Assembly (NCBI RefSeq): GCF_026385525.1
Contig: NZ_JANIDY010000005.1
Location: forward strand, 1 to 64,000
DNA: 64,000 nucleotides
Origin: Bombella pluederhausensis
GTDB taxonomy: Bacteria > Pseudomonadota > Alphaproteobacteria > Acetobacterales > Acetobacteraceae
Direction of reading: 5' to 3'
Shown: piece after piece, positions 48,478 to 57,134 of the stretch
How the letters are laid out: every line of letters begins with the position of its first letter
Position numbering within the stretch: position 1 is the stretch's first letter
Program-made: the position numbers and the translations under genes
Notes under the pieces: generated by a model
The model's input: only the letters and a program-made list of their open reading frames with translations
What the model was told of the DNA's origin: nothing
Databases searched by the model: none

Positions 48478-49706
48478 ATCGTCTCCCGGCCTGTCATCCT
48501 GCATACCAGCGCCTCATACTGGGCCAAATACTGCTTCATATCCAATAGTTTTTCCGCACGCTGACGCACATTATGGCTCAGCCTTTCTGCAAGACTCCGG
48601 GTCTCCAAGAGATGCAGAATGGCCTCTCCAATCGCTTCGGGCTGAAGGAAAGGTACCATCAGCGCCGTTTTCTCATGCTCAAGATATTCCCTTACCGGCG
48701 CCGTATCACTGGCTACAAGCGGGCAGCCTATCGCCATGGCCTCCCTCAAAGACCATGACAGCACAAACGGATAGGTCAGATAAATATGAGCATCTGAACG
48801 CTGCAGAACACGAATCATCTGCTCGCGTTCCAGCCAACCAACGAAGTGAATACGGGAAAGATCCAGCTTCCCTTCCAGCTCCTTCAGTATGGTCTCCCGC
48901 CAGCTGCCACCACCAGCAGGAGGCAGACCATAACTGACATCCTCCCGCCCCATCAGAATCACCTGACAGTCCGGCCGTGCCTTCATCAAAGCCGGCAGGG
49001 CACGCATCACACTATGAAACCCTCTATAGGGCTCCAGATTACGCGCCGCATATGTCACCAGCTTCTCATAAGGAGCAATGGTAATATTACCCAACCGGAA
49101 AGGCTTCTTCCTCAATTGGGGATTGGGCCGATATAGCTCCAGATCAACCCCTTCATCCAAAAGGGATAATTTGTCCCATGCCCAACGGGGATATGTGTCC
49201 CGCTGAAAACAGGTCGGAGTCTGCCCCTGTCCCGGACCAGCCAAAGCCTGAAGGTTGACGGCATTTTTACACCGGACCAGCAGTTCCGGCTGTTCCGGCA
49301 TGGGAAACTCAGGATCGAAACCTATGTCTCGTCCTTCCACACCGTAATAGAACTCGAAATATCCCAATAGCGGCACACCGGGAAACACTGAATCAAGATT
49401 CAGCAACTCTCCCCAACCGTGATGGCCGATAATGATGTCCGGGACAAACCCCAAATCCTTTAAAGAGCGGGCTACAGCGGCAATAGCCTCTGCCCGCTGT
49501 ATGGCGTGATCGAACTCTCTAACAAAAGGATGCACAGCATCCCCGTTCATCTCCGGCGGGCGGTACAGAACCCGGCGCACACCGGGAATATCCGGCCCCT
49601 TGCCCGCAGTAAGAAAGACGACATCATGCTCCGGTTTACGGGCAAGATGTGCCACCATATGGGCATACTGTGCCGGGAAGCTTTGATGAACAAAAAGAAA
49701 ACGCAC
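48474..49706 (-). CDS. Glycosyltransferase family 4 protein
   Basis: 410 aa GT-B enzyme. The N-terminal domain begins MRFLFVHQSFPAQYAH, and the C-terminal domain carries LEPYRGFHSVMRALPAL, then RIHFVGWL and the nucleotide-sugar region SWSLREAMAIGCPLVASD with its E. No signal peptide; cytoplasmic. The GTG start at 49706 has GGGGGGAA upstream. It lies 26 nt after the ChW-like gene and overlaps the next gene by 4 nt. Sugar donor and acceptor unknown. Confidence 0.88.
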   Translation of the reverse strand: MRFLFVHQSFPAQYAHMVAHLARKPEHDVVFLTAGKGPDIPGVRRVLYRPPEMNGDAVHPFVREFDHAIQRAEAIAAVARSLKDLGFVPDIIIGHHGWGELLNLDSVFPGVPLLGYFEFYYGVEGRDIGFDPEFPMPEQPELLVRCKNAVNLQALAGPGQGQTPTCFQRDTYPRWAWDKLSLLDEGVDLELYRPNPQLRKKPFRLGNITIAPYEKLVTYAARNLEPYRGFHSVMRALPALMKARPDCQVILMGREDVSYGLPPAGGGSWRETILKELEGKLDLSRIHFVGWLEREQMIRVLQRSDAHIYLTYPFVLSWSLREAMAIGCPLVASDTAPVREYLEHEKTALMVPFLQPEAIGEAILHLLETRSLAERLSHNVRQRAEKLLDMKQYLAQYEALVCRMTGRETI

Positions 49707-49732
49707 CGTTCCCCCCGGCCAGTTTCTGGCTG

Positions 49733-50674
49733 TTACTCCTTGTCAGAACGGGGAGAAGCGTCTTTCTGACCACTTCCCTGCGCCGACTTGCGCCCAGCCT
49801 TGGCGGAATCCTTATCGTCTTTCTTTTCACCACCATCCAGAGGAACAAACTCCAACCGGAATCCTTCCAGAGGAGCAAGGCTTTCTGCCTGAAGGGCTTC
49901 TTCACCCCCTTCAACCGGCCCGACTTCTGTTCCATCGGTAAAGCAGGCTGTCAGCCGAACGGTCCATTTATGGGACACATCCCCCTTCAGCCGGACACGC
50001 AGCCCCAGAATGGGCAGGGACATACCACGGGACCCGCAGAACTGCCCCCCTTCGGCCCAAGGTGACAGCCACCCACGCCCCAGAACAGCCTGATATTCAA
50101 CATCTTTTGCTTGGATGGCCCCTTCAGGCTGAATAGAGAAGCCCTCAATCCAGCGCTTACTGCCACCCTGACCGATCCACTCACCCGCGACCACGCCCAC
50201 ATCACCACGCCGCTGGATATGCGCAATGATTTCACGGCCTGTATCGCTCATGGCACCGGAAACGGAAATACGGCTATCAGAAGACTTGGCCTTGGCAGCA
50301 TCACTACCAGCCTTCGGCTCAACCGGAACACCACCAATCAGACGGATCACCTGCAGGCGGGGCGCTTCACCTGTCTGATTATCCTGATAGGTTGTCACCA
50401 TCACACCAGCAGGGCCACGCCGCACCCGCACCAGTGCTGCACTATTTGCGGCGCCCATCCACCCATCAGCCATGAAAGTGACGACCTCCACAGCATCCTC
50501 AGGCACACCCGGAGCACGGGAAATACGCACACCTGGCAGTCCGCTCGGGCCTGCCTCCTTCTGACCAGGTGCATGGAACACACAGAAAACACCGGCATCC
50601 AGCGTCATCACGTGAGCACCCGCTTTCAGGTCCACAATACGATGACGGGGCTGTTCCTTATCTGTTTCTGGCAT
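49733..50674 (-). CDS. Protein with ChW-like repeats, unknown function
   Basis: 313 aa. The segment at about 150-232 resembles clostridial hydrophobic 'ChW' repeats: a weak first unit (AHIQRRGDVGVVAGEWIG) and a stronger second (VEYQAVLGRGWLSPWAEGGQ, then LPILGLRVRLKG). ChW units are known mostly from secreted surface proteins of Gram-positives. Here no signal peptide is visible and the ends are polar (C-terminal Lys/Asp/Ser-rich tail). ATG 50674 has GGAGAG upstream and is preferred to 50725. It lies between two glycosyltransferases in the secretion operon. It could be a lectin-like partner or a cargo; both are guesses. Confidence 0.65.
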   Translation of the reverse strand: MPETDKEQPRHRIVDLKAGAHVMTLDAGVFCVFHAPGQKEAGPSGLPGVRISRAPGVPEDAVEVVTFMADGWMGAANSAALVRVRRGPAGVMVTTYQDNQTGEAPRLQVIRLIGGVPVEPKAGSDAAKAKSSDSRISVSGAMSDTGREIIAHIQRRGDVGVVAGEWIGQGGSKRWIEGFSIQPEGAIQAKDVEYQAVLGRGWLSPWAEGGQFCGSRGMSLPILGLRVRLKGDVSHKWTVRLTACFTDGTEVGPVEGGEEALQAESLAPLEGFRLEFVPLDGGEKKDDKDSAKAGRKSAQGSGQKDASPRSDKE

Positions 50675-50752
50675 GTTCTCTCCAGCTGCCTGTAAGTCTT
50701 GCAGAAGCGCAAGGCGCTTATGCACAAATTTTCTTAGAATGTCTCTGTAATC

Positions 50753-53700
50753 TTAGCTGATTTTAATGCGTTCTGCAAAATATCCCTTCTTCTTCACTTT
50801 TCTGTTTTCATCTCGACATCCCATTTCTAGGAAAATCTTAACAAGACGGTCTACTGGCAGCCCTAACGGCACAACACGCCCCCAATCTGGACCTGCCTGC
50901 CGGATACGCTCGGCAGATGCCCCAATATCAAACCCGACAACAGCTAGTTTAGCCCTCCACAACCACCCCAAAGTATAGCACCATGTTTCTGGAGCAATTG
51001 ATGGTACAAATCCAATATCAGCACCAGACATCTCAAGAAGTGACAAGACATCATCATCTTCATAAGAACCCGTTACTTCAATTCCTGCTTTCAGGCAGGT
51101 TTCATCATCATGAGTTCCACCGATCAGAATCAGGCGTAATGGAAGATTATTCTTCTGAACATGCTGGGCCAGCGCCAGCAGAACATCATACCCTTTCCAC
51201 CGGCTAATTCCCCCCAAAACGACTATACGCAGCGGTCTTTCCTCTGTCGGGGGGCATCCACTCCTCACGGGGGGGGAACCAGCCCTTATCTGCCGGTCAT
51301 CTTCCAACGGCTCGATCTCAATGGGCCCCACATCCGGCACGTGCCGCTCTAGCCGATGAGCGGCATCTCTGGACGGCGCCACAACCCGGCGAGCCTGTTT
51401 CAGCTCCTCTGCCGAACGAGACAGATAAGCGGGCAGGTCCATCCCCTCATCCACCTGTAATTTTCCTCTGGAAAGGCAGGCCCTACACCCTGCCATGGAA
51501 GGCTCCCCACAATAGCGGCCATGCTCATCCAACAAAGCAATACGTGGGCAGAACCAGACATGATCGTGCACGTAGATGTCATAAGGGACATTTAGCTGCC
51601 GGTGCAGAGTCCGCAGGCCCCTCTCATGCCCCAGCATATGATGCCATATCACATGCTGTACGCCCATTTCCCTTAGAAAACTCAGTAAAACGGGCTGTTC
51701 CTCTGGGAGAACGAACATAAGATTCGGCACATCCAGCGCCACAACAAGGCTGACAACCCGGCACCCTGTTTCCGTAGGCTCCAGAATGATTGGCAGAATG
51801 CCCGCCCGGGCCAGCCTGGCCGCCTGCTCCCGCACAGCGCGCGCCACCCCACCGCCACCCCGGTGCTGAAACGATACAACCGCCCCGGAAAACTGCATCC
51901 GATACTGCCGAAGGCGCCGCCAATCCAGCTGACGCCGGAAATCCTTCAACGGGTCTCCATCCTTCCAACGCTGGATGGCTGCATCATAACCGGGATACAG
52001 ACGGTTCAGTATATCCAGATTACGCTGGAGCAGCGGGGCGGCACCTGTCCCAAAAGACCCATGAGCGTGATGCAGAACATACACATCCACAGCCGCCAAA
52101 TGGGTAAAGCCTGCTTCACTGGCACGGAGGCAAAAATCATTTTCCTCCCCATAGCCCTGAGCAAAATACTCTCCCCTCAACAGCCCCACGGCAGCCAGAC
52201 AGGATGCTGATATCCCCATGCAAAACCCGTTCGCCGTTGGCAATGCCACAACAGGCCGTTCGGACTGCGCCTGAAGCTGGAACATTCTGTCCAGCTCCGC
52301 CACATCAGCCGGGTCTGGAGCAGGATTGTCACGGTCCCGCTTCGGATAGGATGTCAGCCCACCTGCATTAGAGAAAGGCGTGACCGTTCCGGCACCTTCA
52401 TGCCGTATCCAGCGCAGGAGACGCTCCACCCAGCTACCAGATACCAGCGTGTCACTATTCAGCAGAATGACATCCCACCCGGCAGGCACGTATGTCAGGC
52501 CAGTATTGATACTGGCCACAAACCCACGATTGATTTCATGCCGATGCAGGCAGCCCCGTCCACACCGGGCCAGACCAGCCAGATAATCCTGCAAGCCTTT
52601 TTCAGGGGACGCATCATCTACAATAATAAGTCTGCATGATGCAGGAACTGTCTCAAGAACACGTTCCAGACACGCCCGCACCATCATCTCATCCCGACAG
52701 ACAGGTATGATGATGGCACAGCCTGCCTCATCATCGTGGCAGGCTACTTTTTTAATCGTGGAAGATTTAGCCCCTTTTCGAGGCATTCGGCACCCCCGCA
52801 CCGTCCAACCCTTCCGAACACTCCCTGCTGGGCGAGGGTGCTGCATCAGGGTCATTAAAACCGGATCAAGCGGAGCCCCCAACAGAAGGCGCCCATATTG
52901 GTCATAAAAACTGGTCGATTTACCGGCAAGCTGAGGCCAATCTTCATAGGGCAGGGAAAAACCACGAGGCCGCTGCAAGAGAGCTGAACTGCTAAAATCC
53001 TCCGCCAGCCCCTCAACCTGAAAGGCCGTTTCATGACCTTCAATCCACATGGAAGGCAGAAAATCCGGCTCTCCCGGATACCATAGCCAGCCCCGGACAC
53101 CCCTTTCCTCCGCCATCACCAGAGACTGGCAGCGTATGACGGCCTGTATGTCAATCGGGCTCCCCAGCACAGGCTGCCCAGCGCAGCTTATGGTAAGAGT
53201 CTGCCCCTGCCACCACGGCCCTGTATCCTCCGAAATCATCAGGGACAGGTCATGAACACCTGCGGGCACCGTCCCCACCGTCCTGCCATCCAGACCCACC
53301 ACAGCATTTCCAGTGACACGAAGACGCAGGGTTCCTTCATTGGAGAGTACAGCCCAACCCGGCAACCCGGCAGGAAAAGACAAGCTATCCGCCAACGTAT
53401 GATGGGCCGCTGTCATGCTGTTACGAGACAGAACCTGCCCCATAATGCGCCTTCCGGCTTCAGGCTCACCGCAGCGCAAATAGCCCCCCGCCAGAGCCAG
53501 CCCGGCCTCCCGCATTCCATAACGGGCCCATAATGCTTCAAGCCGGGGCAGCGCTTGCCGGACCGCACCGCTCTCCAGAAGAATCATGGCACAAGTGAAG
53601 CTGATATTATCGTCCCGGCCCGACAGACGTTCCGCACGCTGCAACCAGAACAGGGCATCGCTCCGTTCACCCTGCTTCAAAGAGGCCAGCCCTCGCTCAA

Positions 53701-53803
53701 AGGTCTGCTGGATCTCCTGCATATGCCGGATTTTCCAACGAACCTCATCCTGAGGCCGATAAAAACGACCATATCCCGGAATGAAGCTGGCCTGCCCTCT
53801 CAC
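50753..53803 (-). CDS. Large glycosyltransferase: TPR-like, beta-module, GT2 and GT4 domains
   Basis: 1016 aa. A helical TPR-like N-terminus (about 28-135), a beta-rich middle with RGVRGWLWYPGEPDFLPSMW (234-253), a GT2 domain (about 362-600: VDDAS at 395-399, LLNSDT at 447-452, YGEENDFCLR at 551-560), and a GT4 domain (about 640-1000, with GISRWKGYDVL and PETWCYTLGWLWRAK). No membrane helix. Two catalytic folds suggest that it adds two different sugars. The GTG start at 53803 overlaps the Sel1 gene stop (GTGA); a later ATG at 53722 lacks a good Shine-Dalgarno. Confidence 0.85.
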   Translation of the reverse strand: MRGQASFIPGYGRFYRPQDEVRWKIRHMQEIQQTFERGLASLKQGERSDALFWLQRAERLSGRDDNISFTCAMILLESGAVRQALPRLEALWARYGMREAGLALAGGYLRCGEPEAGRRIMGQVLSRNSMTAAHHTLADSLSFPAGLPGWAVLSNEGTLRLRVTGNAVVGLDGRTVGTVPAGVHDLSLMISEDTGPWWQGQTLTISCAGQPVLGSPIDIQAVIRCQSLVMAEERGVRGWLWYPGEPDFLPSMWIEGHETAFQVEGLAEDFSSSALLQRPRGFSLPYEDWPQLAGKSTSFYDQYGRLLLGAPLDPVLMTLMQHPRPAGSVRKGWTVRGCRMPRKGAKSSTIKKVACHDDEAGCAIIIPVCRDEMMVRACLERVLETVPASCRLIIVDDASPEKGLQDYLAGLARCGRGCLHRHEINRGFVASINTGLTYVPAGWDVILLNSDTLVSGSWVERLLRWIRHEGAGTVTPFSNAGGLTSYPKRDRDNPAPDPADVAELDRMFQLQAQSERPVVALPTANGFCMGISASCLAAVGLLRGEYFAQGYGEENDFCLRASEAGFTHLAAVDVYVLHHAHGSFGTGAAPLLQRNLDILNRLYPGYDAAIQRWKDGDPLKDFRRQLDWRRLRQYRMQFSGAVVSFQHRGGGGVARAVREQAARLARAGILPIILEPTETGCRVVSLVVALDVPNLMFVLPEEQPVLLSFLREMGVQHVIWHHMLGHERGLRTLHRQLNVPYDIYVHDHVWFCPRIALLDEHGRYCGEPSMAGCRACLSRGKLQVDEGMDLPAYLSRSAEELKQARRVVAPSRDAAHRLERHVPDVGPIEIEPLEDDRQIRAGSPPVRSGCPPTEERPLRIVVLGGISRWKGYDVLLALAQHVQKNNLPLRLILIGGTHDDETCLKAGIEVTGSYEDDDVLSLLEMSGADIGFVPSIAPETWCYTLGWLWRAKLAVVGFDIGASAERIRQAGPDWGRVVPLGLPVDRLVKIFLEMGCRDENRKVKKKGYFAERIKIS

Positions 53804-55614
53804 GGGTCAGTCTTATCTTCTACCGTATCGACCGATGATTCTTCATGTTCAGAGGGCCGGTCTAAACTATCCAGAAGATGCTGTGCCTGCTGGATACCCT
53901 GACGGACAGCCTGCTGAAGCCAGTAACGAGCCTGCTCCCGGTCTTCCTCGCCGCCCAGACCTTTCATCAGATAACGCCCCAGCATCATCTGACCCAGACC
54001 ATGCCCACGCTGCGCCGCTTCCTCAAAACACTCACGAGCACGAGGCACATCGGCCGGGACATCGTGACCACCGCCATACATGGCGCCCAGCGAGAAATAA
54101 GCCTCTGGCAAGCCAGCGTCCGCCGCCTGATGGTAAAGCTCCAGCGCACGGGCATGATCCTTCACGCCCCCAACCTGCCCCGTTACCAGCACCTGAGCCA
54201 CGCTTGCACAGGCCTCCGGCATACCCTGACGGGCCGCCTTATCCATCCATATCAGGCCGCTCTGCTGGTCCATGGCCACACCACGGCCCTCAAACAACAT
54301 ACGACCATACCAATACTGGGCGTTCACAACACCTTCTCGTGCCAGTCCCAACCAGTAGAAGGCCTTAGCCTCGTCCGAACTGCCACCAACACCCTGCGCC
54401 AGACAGACGCCCAGATTGAACGCTCCCAGCAGATCACCCCCTTCAGCCTGCACCCTAAGGCGTTGCTGGAGGTTCTTCTGCTCCTCCTCAGGATGAGCCA
54501 CACCCGCCAGCACCAGATTGCCAAGGTCTGCATCAGCGTGACGGTCGCCCAGCGCAGCCGCGTGGCTGAACCAATAGGCTGCCTTCTTTTCATCCCGTAT
54601 GACGCCCGTGCCCGTCAGATACAGCACGGCCAGAACACGGGCTGCGGGCGTATGCTGCTGCTCGGCAGCAAACTCATACCAGCGGGCTGCCTCCGCTGGA
54701 CGCCGAAGGAAATCCTCCCCTCGAATATACAAATCGCCCAGCAGAGCCGCCGCTTCAGCATCGCCACCATAGGCGGCCCGCCGCAACCAGCTTTCTGCCT
54801 GCACGACATTGGTTTCAACCCCCACCCCTTTCAGGAGCATCAACCCATAACGGGCCTGCGCTGAAGGAATGTCCTGATCGGCGGCCATACGGTAACAGCG
54901 CGCCGCCTTGCCGGCATCCCGCTCCTGCCCGCAGGCACCATGCTCATAAATCCAGCCCATGGCCGCACTGGCCAGACCGATTCCTCCTTCAGCCGCCCGC
55001 TGAAGATGAGCCATGGCATGGGCTCTCTGGTCATCATCGGTCGCTTCATCCAGCAGGATAAGCCCCAGCCCCAGAGCCGCCTGTAACGAGCCGCCCCGTA
55101 CAGCTTCACCATACCAATGCCGGGCCGCTTCACGGTCCTGAATCTCATCAGGCCCATGATTGAAAATATGCCCCAGCAGAGCCTGCGCCTCGACATGCCC
55201 CGCCTCGGCGCCTTTCTCTGCCCAGAAGCGGGCCTGAGAGAAGTCCGGCTGATAATCTTCCGTTTCTTCACGGTCGTAACGCCCGTAAAGACCATCCCCA
55301 CCCGAAGCAGGCAAAGAAGGATCAAACCCTTTGGGAACACCCATGGCAAACAGGGTCGCCAGCGTAAAACACGCCTCACTGATCCCCGCCTGCGCTGCCT
55401 GATATGTCCAACGGGCACCATCTTCCAATGAGGAGGGCGTGCCCTGACCAGACAGATAGCACTGCCCGACCCTGTAAGCGGCCTCTGGCACGCCGGAACG
55501 TGCCATCTTTGCCAGCAGGGAGAAAGCCTGCGGTGCCTTCCCCTCATCCTGAAGCCGCTTCGCACGATTCAGCTTGCGGGTTACAGAATCGAAAAGCGCA
55601 AACCTGCGTACCAT
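53800..55614 (-). CDS. Sel1-repeat protein
   Basis: 604 aa made almost wholly of Sel1-like repeats (about twelve, each around 36 residues), for example AAYRVGQCYLSGQGT, AQARYGLMLLKGVGV, AFNLGVCLAQGVGG and AYFSLGAMYGGGHDV. These form an alpha-solenoid used as a protein-interaction scaffold. No signal peptide, so probably cytoplasmic. AGGAGG lies about 10 nt before the ATG. It sits between the HlyD adaptor and the large glycosyltransferase, so it may dock glycosyltransferases or cargo to the transporter; this is inference. Confidence 0.9.
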   Translation of the reverse strand: MVRRFALFDSVTRKLNRAKRLQDEGKAPQAFSLLAKMARSGVPEAAYRVGQCYLSGQGTPSSLEDGARWTYQAAQAGISEACFTLATLFAMGVPKGFDPSLPASGGDGLYGRYDREETEDYQPDFSQARFWAEKGAEAGHVEAQALLGHIFNHGPDEIQDREAARHWYGEAVRGGSLQAALGLGLILLDEATDDDQRAHAMAHLQRAAEGGIGLASAAMGWIYEHGACGQERDAGKAARCYRMAADQDIPSAQARYGLMLLKGVGVETNVVQAESWLRRAAYGGDAEAAALLGDLYIRGEDFLRRPAEAARWYEFAAEQQHTPAARVLAVLYLTGTGVIRDEKKAAYWFSHAAALGDRHADADLGNLVLAGVAHPEEEQKNLQQRLRVQAEGGDLLGAFNLGVCLAQGVGGSSDEAKAFYWLGLAREGVVNAQYWYGRMLFEGRGVAMDQQSGLIWMDKAARQGMPEACASVAQVLVTGQVGGVKDHARALELYHQAADAGLPEAYFSLGAMYGGGHDVPADVPRARECFEEAAQRGHGLGQMMLGRYLMKGLGGEEDREQARYWLQQAVRQGIQQAQHLLDSLDRPSEHEESSVDTVEDKTDP

Positions 55615-55631
55615 GGAACTGGCCCCCTCCT

Positions 55632-57134
55632 TTAAGAAGGCTCTCTCATACCATCCGTTGCCATCGGTACGGCACGGCTGAACAGATAGTACAGAATGGT
55701 TCTCTTACCGACATCAATATCAGATGTCACAGGCATACCCGCACTGGGATGGAAGAAAGAAGGCTGTCCATGCAGGGTATATTTATCAATCTTCAATCGA
55801 ACACGATAGAAAATGGCGGCCCCGCTACCCTGCATGAGAGCAGAGGGATCAATCCCGGCACGAATATTACCCTCCACCATTTCGGGCGGCAGGAACGTAT
55901 CAGCACTGATGAGACGGACTGTCCCTTCTGCACCGCCATATTGTGGATAAGGGAAGCTGGCAAATTTGATGACCGCATGATGGCCCTGCCGCACATAAGC
56001 AGCATCCTGCGGACTCATGATGGCTTCCACCTCCAGACCAGTATTGGTCGGCTCCAATGTCATTACCCGTAGAGACGGGGCTACCATCGAACCGACCGAG
56101 ATAGGAGCGATTGTCAGAACAATGCCATCTTCAGGAGCACGCAGATCAATATATTTCTGCTCCACACGCCCTTTACGATAGTTGCTGCGCAACTGATCCA
56201 ATCGGCGCTCCCCGGCTACGAGCTGGCTGTAAATACCCGTCTTCCATGACTGGATATAACTCTCCCTCATGGCTTTGAGGGCTGTGAGACGGTTCTGCGT
56301 TCCACCAGCTGTCTGCTGGGCAGAAATCAGGGCCCGCTCGGTATCCATCACGGCATCCTGCGCCCCAAGGGTAGACAGACGTGACCCAACGGCTTCCTTC
56401 TGCTCACGCTCACGCATGTCCAGCACAGCCTGTGTAACCTTCAGCTTGCTGGCATACATGGCGGCATTGCCTCTAGCCGCCTGAAGATCATTCTCCATGC
56501 CCGCAATGCGGCGGTCAAAATCCTGTATATGAGCCTGATAATCCGCCTGCATCTGCAGGAAGACCTGAGCCTGCTGGATAGAGGCAGGGACATTCATGTC
56601 CGCATGATATTCCAGCCCGGCAGCCTGTGCCTTCAGACGGGCAACTTCCGCCTGCATGGACAGCATCTGCGAAGACAGATTTTCCATGTCCACATCACTC
56701 AGTGACGGATCAAGTCTGGCCAGCACCTGCCCTTTGTGAACGTACTCACCCACCGCAACATTGATAGAGCGGACACGCCCTTCCGACACAGGCTGAACAA
56801 CCACAATTGGAGCAGTCGAAATGATCCGCCCCGTAACGGTTACGACCTTATTGACAGGGAACAGCCCCATCGCAGCAACAGATGCCAGCACCAGAGACCC
56901 TACGAGCCATACGATATAACGGGCTGATGCCGTCATGGGCATGTTGACCATACCCAGCGTAGGGGAATGGAACTCCAACAGAGCAACAGGCATGTCATCA
57001 GGGGCAAACGGATCATCGGCCCGGCGAGGCCCCCGATTATTATCCCCCTCCTCCATGGCAGGCGCAGACCCTTTAACCTGCGGCTCTTTCTCCTGCGCAG
57101 GGCCGGTGCTGATTGGCTCTTTCTCGCTCATCAT
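55632..57134 (-). CDS. HlyD-family type I secretion adaptor
   Basis: 500 aa. A cytoplasmic N-terminal tail rich in Pro/Glu, one membrane helix (about 70-95), a lipoyl half-motif (VVVQPVSEGRVRSINVAVGEYVHKG), a long coiled-coil hairpin (about 150-320), the second lipoyl half (LRAPEDGIVLTIAPISVGS) and a C-terminal beta-barrel with the family end GMPVTSDIDVGKRTILYYLFS. Links the ABC transporter to an outer-membrane channel. The ATG overlaps the transporter stop (TGATG) and has AGGAGGG upstream. No TolC homologue is adjacent. Confidence 0.94.
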   Translation of the reverse strand: MMSEKEPISTGPAQEKEPQVKGSAPAMEEGDNNRGPRRADDPFAPDDMPVALLEFHSPTLGMVNMPMTASARYIVWLVGSLVLASVAAMGLFPVNKVVTVTGRIISTAPIVVVQPVSEGRVRSINVAVGEYVHKGQVLARLDPSLSDVDMENLSSQMLSMQAEVARLKAQAAGLEYHADMNVPASIQQAQVFLQMQADYQAHIQDFDRRIAGMENDLQAARGNAAMYASKLKVTQAVLDMREREQKEAVGSRLSTLGAQDAVMDTERALISAQQTAGGTQNRLTALKAMRESYIQSWKTGIYSQLVAGERRLDQLRSNYRKGRVEQKYIDLRAPEDGIVLTIAPISVGSMVAPSLRVMTLEPTNTGLEVEAIMSPQDAAYVRQGHHAVIKFASFPYPQYGGAEGTVRLISADTFLPPEMVEGNIRAGIDPSALMQGSGAAIFYRVRLKIDKYTLHGQPSFFHPSAGMPVTSDIDVGKRTILYYLFSRAVPMATDGMREPS

